From positions 105,925 to 169,924 of the forward strand of contig SVAQ01000003.1 in NCBI GenBank assembly GCA_015059305.1: DNA of 64,000 nt, in the 5' to 3' direction. Below the pieces are notes generated by a model. That model ran no database searches and had not been told where the DNA came from. It saw only the letters and a list, made by a program, of their open reading frames with translations. The position numbers and the translations under genes are program-made. The DNA is from Bacillota bacterium. GTDB taxonomy: Bacteria > Bacillota_I > Bacilli_A > RF39 > UBA660. How positions within the stretch are numbered: the stretch's first letter is position 1; every line of letters begins with the position of its first letter. Below are positions 1-8,575 of this stretch, in pieces.

Positions 1-2
1 AT

Positions 3-1184
3 AAATACTTAAAAAAATATTTAGTAAAAAAATATTCAAAAGAATTTAAAGACTTAAAGATAATCGGTTTAACCGGTACCAATGGTAAAACCACAACAGG
101 TTATATGACCTATCAGCTATTAAGAAAAATTGGAGTAAATGTTGCTTATATTGGTACAATAGGATTTTATTATAATGATGAATTTGAAAAAACTCTAAAT
201 ACTACGCCAGATATTTTAAGTCTTTACAATTATTTGTTTAAAGCTAAGGAAAATGATTGTAAAATTGTCATTGTTGAGGCAAGTAGTATCGGTTTAAAAG
301 AAGGTCGATTAGCAGGATTAAAATTTCAAACGGCCGTATTTACTAATCTAACTCATGATCATTTAGATTATCATAAAACAATGAGAGAATATATGATTGC
401 TAAATTAGAACTATTTAGAAATCTAAAGAAAAATGGTACTGCCATTGTCAATATTGATAATAGGTATGGTAAATTTTTTATAGTTAAAAGAAAAACTATA
501 ACATATGGCTTTAAAAATGCTAATATCTGTTGTAAAAAACATGATGAGTCATATTCTAATTTTACATATGAATACGATGGCAAAGCATATGAATTACACA
601 GTCCACTTTTCGGAAAATATAATATTTATAATGTAATGGCTTCGATTGGTATATTGTTAAAATTAGGGATAAATATTGAGCAAATTAATGAAAATTACGA
701 AAAATTAGAACCGCCAAAAGGTAGAATAAATATAATTGATTATAAAACTAATAAAATTATTATTGACTATGCACATACGCCAGACGGAATGAAACAAGTT
801 TTAACTTCCGCTAGCAAATTAACCAGTGGAAAAACATATGTAGTATTTGGTTGCCCTGGAAATAGAGATCGGGCAAAAAGACCTTTAATGAGCAAAATGG
901 CTAATAAATATTCTGATTATTTTATTTTAACCAATGATGATCCCCACTATGAAGATGAAATGCAAATTATTAATGATGCCATTAAGGGATTAGAATCTGA
1001 CAAATACGATATAATTATAGATCGTAAAAAAGCTATTAACAAAGGAATCAAATTACTTAAAGAAAATGATACTTTATTGATTCTTGGTAAAGGTCATGAA
1101 GATGCAATTATTATTAAAGATAAAGAGGTTCCTCATAATGACGCTAAATATGTAACTGAAGTTATTTCTAAAATGACTAAATAG
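3..1184 (+). CDS. MurE-like Mur ligase, 5'-truncated by the window edge
   Basis: Mur ligase family enzyme, expected to add an amino acid to a UDP-MurNAc peptide in the cytoplasm. The reading frame is open from base 3. The ATP-binding loop GTNGKTT lies upstream of the first in-frame ATG at 105, so the true start is left of the window and the gene is partial. Downstream are the central-domain block FTNLTHDHLDYH, the YMIAKL lysine that is carbamylated in Mur ligases, and DYAHTP and GKGHED of the C-terminal domain. It differs from its tandem neighbour at 1231: the MurE block VSSHAL reads ASSIGL here, and the DNPR-type substrate loop reads NDDPHYED. A different amino-acid or ligand specificity is therefore possible (inference). 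Family certain, exact substrate unknown. Confidence 0.9.
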   Translation, partial: KYLKKYLVKKYSKEFKDLKIIGLTGTNGKTTTGYMTYQLLRKIGVNVAYIGTIGFYYNDEFEKTLNTTPDILSLYNYLFKAKENDCKIVIVEASSIGLKEGRLAGLKFQTAVFTNLTHDHLDYHKTMREYMIAKLELFRNLKKNGTAIVNIDNRYGKFFIVKRKTITYGFKNANICCKKHDESYSNFTYEYDGKAYELHSPLFGKYNIYNVMASIGILLKLGINIEQINENYEKLEPPKGRINIIDYKTNKIIIDYAHTPDGMKQVLTSASKLTSGKTYVVFGCPGNRDRAKRPLMSKMANKYSDYFILTNDDPHYEDEMQIINDAIKGLESDKYDIIIDRKKAINKGIKLLKENDTLLILGKGHEDAIIIKDKEVPHNDAKYVTEVISKMTK

Positions 1185-1230
1185 CATAAAACCCAAAATT
1201 AAAAATACCTTTTAATAGAGGTGTTTTTTT

Positions 1231-2580
1231 ATGCAATTTGAAACAAATTCAAAATTAGTAAAACCAAATGATATTTTTGTTGCTCTGAAAGGAGAACATT
1301 ATGATGGACACCAGTTCATTGATGAAGCTATTAAAAATGGGGCAATAAAAATAATTGGTGAAAACGATATTAAAGGGATTAAAAACTATCACAAAGTAAA
1401 AAACTCCAAGCTTTATTTAACTAAAGTAATGGGTAGACAAAATAAAAAATTAACTAAAGACTTCAAAATCATTGGAATTACTGGAACCAAAGGAAAATCT
1501 ACAACAGCTATGATTTTATATCAAATGCTAAAATTATTAAATGTTAATTGTGCTTATATTGGTACTCTTGGTTTGTATTATAAGAATACAGTAATCAATT
1601 TGGATAATACTACTCCGGATGCTTTAACGTTAAATAAACTTTTTAAGAAACTCAAAGAAGAAAATATCACCCATATCATCATGGAAGTATCGTCGCACGC
1701 ATTAGTGGAATCACGGATTAAAGGATTAAAGCTGACTGCTGCTGCTTTTACTAATTTAAGTCAGGATCATTTAGATTTTCATGACAATATGCAAAATTAT
1801 TTAAAAGCTAAACTAAAAATCCTTAAATATCTTGATGGAAAAATTATTCTTAATAATGACGATAGCGCATCATGTTACTTTAAAAAGAAAACTAATAAAT
1901 ATATAACAATTGGATCACTTGGAAATTATAAAATTGAATCGTATACTTTATATCAAACTAGCACAATAATTAATTTTGAACACCAATATAGTAAATATAC
2001 AGTTGCTACTCCTTTTGTAGGTAAACATAATATTTATAATTATTTGACTGCCGTAGCTTTATGTTCACATTTAGGCTATGATCTTTTAGATATTATTAAT
2101 ATAACAAATAGTCTAAAAGGAGTTAAAGGTAGAAACGAATTGATTAAGTCAGAAAAAGGATATGCCGTTATTGATTATGCCCACTCTCCTATGTCAGTAA
2201 AAGAAACTTTAATAACCTATAATGAATTAAAGAAGGGTAAAATCATTACCATCTTAGGCTGCGGAGGAAATAGAGACAAGACCAAAAGACCAATTATGGC
2301 TTCATTTGCAACCCAGTACTCAGATTATGTTATATTTACCAGTGATAATCCCAGAGATGAAGATCCAAAAGAAATTTTAAAAGAAATGACAAACGATTTA
2401 AAAAATAAAAATTATGAAGTTATTGAATCTCGCTCTAAAGCAATTAAAAAAGGAGTTAAACTCCTTAAAAAATATGATTATCTTCTTATCCTAGGTAAAG
2501 GACATGAAAATTATCAATTAATAAAAAATGTTAAATATCATTTCGATGATAAAGAAGAAGTATTAAAATACTTAAGTTAA
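1231..2580 (+). CDS. murE: UDP-N-acetylmuramyl-tripeptide synthetase MurE
   Basis: Adds the third residue of the peptidoglycan stem peptide to UDP-MurNAc-L-Ala-D-Glu, using ATP, in the cytoplasm. At 449 residues it is close to normal MurE length, with a short N-terminal domain (KPNDIFVALKG, DGHQFI). The P-loop GTKGKST is at about residues 85-91, VSSHAL follows, TNLSQDHLDFH is the central block, and YLKAKL (about residue 192) carries the carbamylated lysine. DNPR at about residue 372 is the motif of meso-diaminopimelate-adding MurE; lysine-adding enzymes usually have another residue at the arginine. GKGHE is near the end. The SD AGAGGTG lies before ATG 1231. It follows the first MurE-like gene by 46 bp and is probably co-transcribed. 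Confidence 0.92.
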   Translation: MQFETNSKLVKPNDIFVALKGEHYDGHQFIDEAIKNGAIKIIGENDIKGIKNYHKVKNSKLYLTKVMGRQNKKLTKDFKIIGITGTKGKSTTAMILYQMLKLLNVNCAYIGTLGLYYKNTVINLDNTTPDALTLNKLFKKLKEENITHIIMEVSSHALVESRIKGLKLTAAAFTNLSQDHLDFHDNMQNYLKAKLKILKYLDGKIILNNDDSASCYFKKKTNKYITIGSLGNYKIESYTLYQTSTIINFEHQYSKYTVATPFVGKHNIYNYLTAVALCSHLGYDLLDIINITNSLKGVKGRNELIKSEKGYAVIDYAHSPMSVKETLITYNELKKGKIITILGCGGNRDKTKRPIMASFATQYSDYVIFTSDNPRDEDPKEILKEMTNDLKNKNYEVIESRSKAIKKGVKLLKKYDYLLILGKGHENYQLIKNVKYHFDDKEEVLKYLS

Positions 2581-2582
2581 AT

Positions 2583-3185
2583 TTACTTTTTACTTTCAAT
2601 TGCTTCTTTAATCATGTTTCTGAATCTTTCATTTACTTCTTCTAAATTTTCGTCTTTTCCTACTTTAAAAGGTTCTAAGAAAGTTACAGTTAAATTATTT
2701 TTCCAAAATTTATATTTTCCCGTAATTGCAAATGGTACGATAGTTGCTCCAGTCTTTTGCGCCATAGAAACAGCCCCCATTTTAAATGGCAATAAAGTAT
2801 CATCAGTTCTATTTCTTGTTCCTTCTGGGAATAAACCTAAAGCCCATCCGTTATTTAATACTTCCAAAGCTTTTTCCTTAGCTTCTGAATCATGAATAGA
2901 ACGATTAACGCTTATACAACCAGCGGCTTTGAAAAACCAAGCAAATTTACCATCAAAATATTCTTTTTTAGCCATATAATGAACCATTCTTTTTGTAGCC
3001 ATAATCGGAGCACATTGATCTAACATATTTATATGATTACCGCACATAATAATTGGGCCATCTTTTGGAATTACCTTTTTATTTACAATCTTTGGTCTAA
3101 AATAAAGCCAAAACACAATTCCAAGTGTACCTTTAAGTAATTTAAATCTAAATAAATTATTTTCTTTTTTTATTTCTTTTGTCAT
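2583..3185 (-). CDS. plsC: 1-acyl-sn-glycerol-3-phosphate acyltransferase (PlsC family)
   Basis: Membrane-associated acyltransferase, expected to put the second acyl chain on lysophosphatidic acid to give phosphatidic acid. The 200-residue protein has an N-terminal hydrophobic stretch (about 18-30), the catalytic NHINMLD (H51, D56, the HX4D motif) and FPEGTR (119-124), the phosphate-binding motif. It is the last gene of a leftward lipid operon. Its start overlaps the end of the second plsC-like gene by 29 bp, which implies translational coupling. SD GGAAGAAG precedes the ATG. It converges tail-to-tail with murE with 2 bp between stops. Confidence 0.9.
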   Translation of the reverse strand: MTKEIKKENNLFRFKLLKGTLGIVFWLYFRPKIVNKKVIPKDGPIIMCGNHINMLDQCAPIMATKRMVHYMAKKEYFDGKFAWFFKAAGCISVNRSIHDSEAKEKALEVLNNGWALGLFPEGTRNRTDDTLLPFKMGAVSMAQKTGATIVPFAITGKYKFWKNNLTVTFLEPFKVGKDENLEEVNERFRNMIKEAIESKK

Positions 3186-3786
3186 AACTTCTTCCTTCCT
3201 TAATTAGTTCAATAACTTTTTTTTCTAGTAATTTGGTTTCTTTTTCGTAATCATCGCTTTTTACATAAAATGGGTCTCCCAATAAAACTTTAACTTTATA
3301 ATTAAATAATTTAGGACCCCCTACAAAAGCAAATGGTACTATTGGTTTACCCGATTTATAGGCAAATGATACAGCACCATATTTAAACGGCAAAATATAA
3401 TCATCTGTTTTATTGATCGTTCCTTCCGGAAAAATACATATTATTTTATCTTTTTTTAAATATTCTACAGCACTTTCTACCGCTTGAGGATTCTTCTTAG
3501 ATCTATCAATTCTAATAAATCCCATGGCCCTTAATATTGGGCCTAAAAATTTAACATCCATAATTTCTTTTTTAGCTAAAAAATGTAAAGGTCTTAAAGT
3601 AGTACATCCTATCAAAAAAGAATCATAATAACTCGTATGTGTACCAGCAAATATAAAGCCTGTTTTTTTAGGAATACGATTCTTATGAATAATTTTAGGG
3701 TTGATAAAAATTACTAAAAACAACCATAGAAACGGCCTAATTATTGAATATAATATATTACTTATTATTAGACTTGATTTTTTCAT
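3157..3786 (-). CDS. PlsC-family lysophospholipid acyltransferase, paralogue
   Basis: Second PlsC-fold acyltransferase of the operon (about 209 residues). It has an N-terminal membrane segment (about 10-29), HTSYYD (H50, D55, the HX4D motif) and FPEGT (119-123). An upstream TTG at 3825 is also in frame, but ATG 3786 is preferred because a GA-rich SD (GAAAGAGAAG) lies just upstream. The start lies 29 bp inside the end of the acyl-CoA synthetase gene, so the two are probably translated together. Two different acyltransferases side by side suggest two acceptor or acyl specificities, for example the two positions of a glycerolipid (inference). Confidence 0.88.
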   Translation of the reverse strand: MKKSSLIISNILYSIIRPFLWLFLVIFINPKIIHKNRIPKKTGFIFAGTHTSYYDSFLIGCTTLRPLHFLAKKEIMDVKFLGPILRAMGFIRIDRSKKNPQAVESAVEYLKKDKIICIFPEGTINKTDDYILPFKYGAVSFAYKSGKPIVPFAFVGGPKLFNYKVKVLLGDPFYVKSDDYEKETKLLEKKVIELIKEGRSYDKRNKKRK

Positions 3787-5497
3787 TTTCTTCTCTTTCA
3801 AGTTCTTTAAATGCAACTTTACCAACTAGCGTTTTAGGTAATTTATCCCTAAATTCATATTCAGCAGGTAATGCATATTTTGCAACATGTTTTGCTAATA
3901 ATTCTTTAATTTCTTTTTCAATTTGTTTATTGGCCTTATATCCATCTTTTAATACAACAAAAGCTTTTGCCACTTGACCTTTATATGAATGTGGAATACC
4001 AATTACAGTTGATGTTAAAACAGCATCATGAGAATTAATGATTGTTTCCAAATATGTTGGATAAATGTTATATCCACTAGAAATAATAATGCGTTTTATT
4101 CTTTGTGAAAAATAAATTAATCCATCTTCCCCAAGATAACCTACATCCCCCGTATGAAGCCATAATTTTCCATCATTATGATACCTTAAAGCTTGCATAG
4201 TTTCCGCATCATCGTTTAAATATCCCATCATTGTAAGTGGTCCATTTATACATATTTCTCCATCAATACCAATAGGTGCTTTTTCATGCGTTCCTGGAAT
4301 TACGATTTTAAAATACATATCTGGGAACGGTGCACCAATTAATCCATCATTAAAAATATGTTCTGGAGACAGACAAGTTGCTCCAGTAGATTCTGTTAAA
4401 CCATAACCAACACGAATTTTGGCTGTTGAACCATGTTCCTGTAAATAATTATTTACTTTATCTCTTAATGTTTTATTTAAAGCATCTCCACCACATATTG
4501 CAGCTTTTACACAAGCTAAATCATTTGGAGACATATTATTTTCTAGTAAACCTTCATACAAAGTAGGAACTCCCGCAATAAAGTTAGGTTGATTTTTACG
4601 AATTATATCACCAAATTTTTTATAGTTAAACTGAGGTATTAAAATACATCCCATTCCAATACAAAGTGGTGTATGAATACAAACTCCTAATCCAAACCCA
4701 TGGAAAATTGGCAAAATTGATAACACTGTAGCTCCCGGGATTGCTTGGTCAATAACAGTTGTGGCCATCACTCCTAATGCATTTAAGTTTAGATTTGATA
4801 GCAGTATTCCTTTAGGAGCGCCTGTAGTACCTCCACTATATAAAATAACGGCTGGATCATAAGCTTTACGTGGTTCATGATAGTCACCTTGATAACCTTT
4901 TGAACTATAAATAAAGTCTTCCCAAAGAACAATACTACTATCGTTTTTAGGGATTTTTATTTTTCTTCCTTTAAGCATCCAATAAGCTCCAGCCATGGCT
5001 AAGTTCATTTCCCCCGATGCTTTAGCAACAATAATCTTTTTTAAATTAGTACTATCTTTTAGCTTGTATACCTTTTCAAAAGCAACATCAATTACTAAAA
5101 TATATCTACTATCTGCAGCATTAATATAATATTCAAGTTCTTTTTCACTTGAAAGTGGATGGACCATGTTACATATTGCCCCAACCATATTTACTGCATA
5201 TACCATTGTAATACCTTCCGGAGTATTTGGCATACAAATTGTTACTTTATCGTTTTCTTTAACGCCGTAACTTTTTAGTGCACGTGCTGTGACTCTTATT
5301 TTTTCAACGAATTCCCGATAAGTTACTTTTCCACCATAATAAGAATAAGCCATATTATTTGGCCATTTCTCTGCGGATTCCAGTATCATATCTACCATAG
5401 CATAATCTGGATATTTTAAATTCGCCGGAACATCACCGTAATGTTTTAACCACGGTCTTAATTCCTTATCTAATTTCTCCTGTTTTGATTTTCTCAT
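3758..5497 (-). CDS. Acyl-CoA synthetase (AMP-forming, long-chain fatty acid ligase type)
   Basis: ANL-superfamily adenylating enzyme of 579 residues, expected to activate a fatty acid as acyl-AMP and then acyl-CoA. The adenylation P-loop SGGTTGAPKG is at about residue 220. GYGLTEST (A5-type motif), LHTGDVGY and the hinge region RIKRIIISSGYNIYP follow in order, and the C-terminal lysine sits in LPKTLVGKVAFK. It lies between a CAT/E2-fold protein (32-bp overlap upstream) and two PlsC genes. This makes a compact set for taking up fatty acids and esterifying them into lipid (inference). A close paralogue lies at 44219-45931. SD GGAGG precedes the start. Confidence 0.9.
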   Translation of the reverse strand: MRKSKQEKLDKELRPWLKHYGDVPANLKYPDYAMVDMILESAEKWPNNMAYSYYGGKVTYREFVEKIRVTARALKSYGVKENDKVTICMPNTPEGITMVYAVNMVGAICNMVHPLSSEKELEYYINAADSRYILVIDVAFEKVYKLKDSTNLKKIIVAKASGEMNLAMAGAYWMLKGRKIKIPKNDSSIVLWEDFIYSSKGYQGDYHEPRKAYDPAVILYSGGTTGAPKGILLSNLNLNALGVMATTVIDQAIPGATVLSILPIFHGFGLGVCIHTPLCIGMGCILIPQFNYKKFGDIIRKNQPNFIAGVPTLYEGLLENNMSPNDLACVKAAICGGDALNKTLRDKVNNYLQEHGSTAKIRVGYGLTESTGATCLSPEHIFNDGLIGAPFPDMYFKIVIPGTHEKAPIGIDGEICINGPLTMMGYLNDDAETMQALRYHNDGKLWLHTGDVGYLGEDGLIYFSQRIKRIIISSGYNIYPTYLETIINSHDAVLTSTVIGIPHSYKGQVAKAFVVLKDGYKANKQIEKEIKELLAKHVAKYALPAEYEFRDKLPKTLVGKVAFKELEREENEKIKSNNK

Positions 5498-6356
5498 CTG
5501 CTCTTACCTCCAATAATTCAGGATTGTCAAATAAATATTGTAACATTTGAACACACTTAGCAAAATAATAACCATCAGCTATTCTTTCATCTAAGTTAAT
5601 TCCAAACTCACATAACATTTGAATCTCTTTATCACCATTTTCATTGATAACTTCTTCAGGTTTAATTTCTCCCATCGTCGCTAGTGACGAACACGAGCCA
5701 AAATTGGTAAGATTATGAAAAATTGCTCCACATTTTATTGATCCTAAATTTGAAACAATTATACTACTATAATACAAATTATCTTTAACTAAAGATGCTG
5801 GTAATACGCCTTTTTTATCACACCACTTAAAAACCCCAACAATAGGCACTCTTAAAATATTAGGTAGTTTGCCCAATATATCAATAGCGTTATTAGCTCC
5901 TTCTTTAGTGATTTTTTCTTTTTTAGTTCTTATACTATTTACTTTTTCTTTTATTTTTTTACTAATTGTTGTTAAGGTATCTTCTGGTTTAATATCAGTT
6001 AATATCATCATTTCTTCGGCGTGGTCATCAAAACTAATTTTAGCCACAAAAGAAACTACAACATCATTATGTTCGTAAACATGTCTATTAGCAACAAAAC
6101 GATTTAATTTTGGACGATTATATAAAACCTTACCTATTGCGGTTACAAAAGCGTGAAAATATGATATATCTTCACCTAAGGCTTTTTTATTTTCAATATA
6201 TTTCACTAATTTAGTTAAATTCATTTTTTGATTTATATAGACATCACTTACACTACGATTCGGCTTTAAATCCATAGATATTTGAGCCATTCCAGTAATA
6301 TCTCTAACACGACGGGCATCTTTTCTATCGCCCCATCTTCTTTTATATTGCGCCAT
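5466..6356 (-). CDS. CAT/E2-fold acyltransferase-like protein with altered active-site motif
   Basis: This 296-residue protein resembles the catalytic domain of 2-oxoacid dehydrogenase E2 and chloramphenicol acetyltransferase, enzymes that move acyl groups from CoA or lipoate. Recognisable blocks are DLKPNRS, YFHAFVTAIGKVLYNRP, SNLGSI and LDERIADGYYFAK near residue 255. The last block corresponds to the HxxxDG catalytic motif, but the histidine is glutamate here. There is no lipoyl domain and no E1/E3 gene nearby, so it is not a normal dehydrogenase subunit. First gene of the acyl-CoA synthetase/PlsC operon, with SD AAGGGAG. It may act on acyl-CoA or be a non-catalytic partner; chemistry undetermined. 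Confidence 0.7.
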   Translation of the reverse strand: MAQYKRRWGDRKDARRVRDITGMAQISMDLKPNRSVSDVYINQKMNLTKLVKYIENKKALGEDISYFHAFVTAIGKVLYNRPKLNRFVANRHVYEHNDVVVSFVAKISFDDHAEEMMILTDIKPEDTLTTISKKIKEKVNSIRTKKEKITKEGANNAIDILGKLPNILRVPIVGVFKWCDKKGVLPASLVKDNLYYSSIIVSNLGSIKCGAIFHNLTNFGSCSSLATMGEIKPEEVINENGDKEIQMLCEFGINLDERIADGYYFAKCVQMLQYLFDNPELLEVRADEKIKTGEIR

Positions 6357-6425
6357 TTAATTTGACTCCCTTACTAACTATATATATAAATACTAACATA
6401 ATTTCATTTTTTTAACAATAAAATG

Positions 6426-6453
6426 TTGAATTTTAACTTTTTTGTGGTATAAT
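6426..6453 (+). promoter_or_regulatory. Promoter of tRNA-Gly
   Basis: -35 TTGAAT (6426-6431), 16-bp spacer, extended -10 TGG-TATAAT (TATAAT 6448-6453), 12 bp before the tRNA. The TGTGGTAT core recurs in the promoter at 32896. Confidence 0.7.
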
Positions 6454-6465
6454 TTAACTTGTATC

Positions 6466-6539
6466 GCGGGTGTAGTTTAATGGTAGAACATCAGCCTTCC
6501 AAGCTAATGACGGGAGTTCGATTCTCCTCACCCGCTCCA
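6466..6539 (+). tRNA. tRNA-Gly (UCC)
   Basis: 74-nt cloverleaf with encoded CCA. The 7-bp acceptor stem pairs GCGGGTG (6466-6472) with CACCCGC (6529-6535), the discriminator is U, and the TTCGATT T-loop is present. The seven-base anticodon loop CTTCCAA puts TCC at 6498-6500. The anticodon stem has one C-A mismatch (6492/6506). An independent promoter lies upstream and a terminator downstream. Confidence 0.96.
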
Positions 6540-6579
6540 TTGATATTTCTGTTCAATTTTTTTGAACATTTAATAGAAG

Positions 6580-6605
6580 TCATCTCAGTATGAGATGATT
6601 TTTTT
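6580..6605 (+). terminator. Rho-independent terminator after tRNA-Gly
   Basis: Perfect 8-bp stem TCATCTCA/TGAGATGA with a 3-nt loop, followed by T7. A second small hairpin (GTTCAA/TTGAAC, 6551-6567) lies between it and the tRNA. Confidence 0.85.
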
Positions 6606-6693
6606 GTTGAAAAGTCTTTGCTAACATGCTGTGCTTAATATTAAAATTGCTTTTTAAAATAATATACAGTTCGCATTAAGATACTGAAAGCAA

Positions 6694-6734
6694 AAAAAAG
6701 ATGATTACACATTTGCTTTGTAATCACCTTTTTT
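6694..6734. terminator. Terminator hairpin downstream of the surface-protein gene
   Basis: Long stem AAAAAAGATGATTACA / TGTAATCACCTTTTTT with one mismatch and a 9-nt loop. It sits immediately after the stop of the leftward gene at 6736 and has T-runs on both strands. Confidence 0.8.
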
Positions 6735-6735
6735 A

Positions 6736-7410
6736 TTATATATTTTTTCTTTTTGTTGTTAACTTTGTAATTAGTATTATCATAATTATTAAACTAATAA
6801 CACAATATGATAACACTATCATTTCAAACAAATTATTATCTTTATTAATATTTGTTTCTTCGCTTTCATTTGAACTAGAATTATTATTTTCTTCGGTAAT
6901 TGTATTTGAACTTTCATTATCCTTTATATTTGAAGGTTCAATTGTTACAGTAGTCGTCACACTATAATTTGCCTTATCTATTTCAGTAACTGTATAATCA
7001 CTGTTAATAATATCCCCACTACCAATCGGAACCGCTGCATTTATGGTAAGTTTACCATCGCCAATAAATACAATAGGAGCATTAGAAATTATTCCAACCC
7101 CTTTATCAACAGTTATTTTATTATCACCAACTAATTTAATTGCAAAAACATGTCCCAAATCTGTTCCATGGCAATCAATTTTTAATTGACCACCATTATA
7201 ATTATTTAATGTTAAAACACCTCCAGTATAATTAACATCATCCATCCAAGAGGCATTACCAGATTTATTAGAAGAACCTCTGGTTATTCTTTCTCCATCA
7301 ATTGTCCAACTATAAGCATAAGCAGCATCAACATTTGTTATTGAAAAAATACTAGTAAGACTAAAAATCATTATAGTTATCAAAATATTTAGTTTAAAAT
7401 ATTTCTTCAT
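6736..7410 (-). CDS. Predicted membrane-anchored surface protein, function unknown
   Basis: 224 residues. An N-terminal signal sequence (about 1-30, hydrophobic ILITIMIFSLTSIFSI, then DAAYA) is followed by an extracellular region with GGVLTLNNYNGG, IGDGKLTIN and other short beta-strand-like repeats, as in beta-helix surface proteins. A low-complexity Asn/Ser/Glu linker (about 160-190) leads to a C-terminal membrane helix (about 195-217) with a TKRKN positive tail. There is no LPxTG motif, so it is held by the transmembrane segment. It is transcribed alone, with SD GGGAAG and its own terminator. I do not recognise a specific family. Confidence 0.75.
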   Translation of the reverse strand: MKKYFKLNILITIMIFSLTSIFSITNVDAAYAYSWTIDGERITRGSSNKSGNASWMDDVNYTGGVLTLNNYNGGQLKIDCHGTDLGHVFAIKLVGDNKITVDKGVGIISNAPIVFIGDGKLTINAAVPIGSGDIINSDYTVTEIDKANYSVTTTVTIEPSNIKDNESSNTITEENNNSSSNESEETNINKDNNLFEMIVLSYCVISLIIMIILITKLTTKRKNI

Positions 7411-7627
7411 TAAATCACTTCCCTTTCATTATTATCAATATATACTATTTGTGATTTACTTTCAATTATAAAAGTAAAAATGTTGTTTTTATTTACATTT
7501 TATGTTACACCCTAAAATGGGACATAAATATAGATTGTCTTTTTAGAATTTAAATTTTTATTGCTATTATGCAAATTTACAATATGATATAATTATTACA
7601 TCAATAAATGAAAGTTGAGGTACCTAT

Positions 7628-8524
7628 ATGTTTAAAGATCTTAAAATTTTTGTAGATAAAAAAAAGACAAATTATAACATAGATATAAATCATGGCACAA
7701 TTACAGGTTCATTATTTATAGAAGATAATTCTAATATTTTAAATATAGTATTTGACGAAAATATTTATGACAATATATCATTTATAGAAGATATTTCTTT
7801 TGAAGTAATAAATAAACACAAAATAGAAGTTGATTTAAAATCTTTAACAAACAAATTAATAACATTTAAATTAGAAGTTAACTTTAAGTTTTTCATAAAA
7901 TCTGTTTACAAATTTATTAACGATTTTATTGACATAGAAGCACTACAATTTGAATTAAATATTTTTAAAAGTTCAATTAACGGAAATATATACAAAAAAC
8001 AAATAGATACAATAATAAATGAAATTGATAAAATGACAATCGACGAATTAATTTTAGCGGATGAAGAAGAGAAATATAGAATAGAAAATATCCTCTTAAA
8101 TAGCGAGCTATATTCTAATTTAATTAATAAAATGACTGCCAAAGATTTAATGTTATTAATTACAGAATATATTAGTTGTAATAAACCATTTAATATTAAC
8201 CAAGAGACATTCGATGAATTATTAAAAGCTGCAGTTGATTATGATGATTCACTTGAAAACGTATGGCGTTTAGCTATGAATTATGACGAAAGAGGATTAA
8301 ATTTTGATTTATTGGAGTATTTTTTTGTCAAGAGCAAAGACTGTTGGTATTTATGTGAATATATATCTGGAGTTTTTCAAGCGAATCAAGAAAATATAAT
8401 AAATTTAATAGTCGCCACTAAAGATAAATCATTTATAAATAGTTTATTAAAAGATTATTTTGATCATAGTAATTTTGATAAAAAATATAAAACTATTCTA
8501 ATTGAAGAATTAAATAATTTATAA
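7628..8524 (+). CDS. Hypothetical protein, no recognised domain
   Basis: 298-residue soluble protein with no signal peptide or membrane segment. It is acidic, Ile/Asn/Lys-rich and apparently mixed beta (first about 100 residues) then alpha-helical (about 100-298, with repeats such as MTIDELILADEEEKY). SD GTTGAGG lies before the ATG, a TATAAT about 45 bp upstream may be its -10, and a strong bidirectional terminator follows. No homology is recognised. The isolated monocistronic setting gives no functional hint. Confidence 0.7.
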   Translation: MFKDLKIFVDKKKTNYNIDINHGTITGSLFIEDNSNILNIVFDENIYDNISFIEDISFEVINKHKIEVDLKSLTNKLITFKLEVNFKFFIKSVYKFINDFIDIEALQFELNIFKSSINGNIYKKQIDTIINEIDKMTIDELILADEEEKYRIENILLNSELYSNLINKMTAKDLMLLITEYISCNKPFNINQETFDELLKAAVDYDDSLENVWRLAMNYDERGLNFDLLEYFFVKSKDCWYLCEYISGVFQANQENIINLIVATKDKSFINSLLKDYFDHSNFDKKYKTILIEELNNL

Positions 8525-8534
8525 ATATATTCTA

Positions 8535-8567
8535 AAAAAGCTAGTGTTTTTTTTACACTAGCTTTTT
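8535..8567. terminator. Bidirectional terminator
   Basis: 13-bp stem AAAAAGCTAGTGT/ACACTAGCTTTTT with a 7-nt T-loop, between the convergent genes ending at 8524 and 8576. T-runs are present on both strands. Confidence 0.9.
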
Positions 8568-8575
8568 AAATTAAT

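Noticed and set aside
5466..6356. E2 subunit of a 2-oxoacid dehydrogenase
   Set aside because: No lipoyl domain, altered catalytic motif and no E1 or E3 genes; the operon points to lipid acylation.
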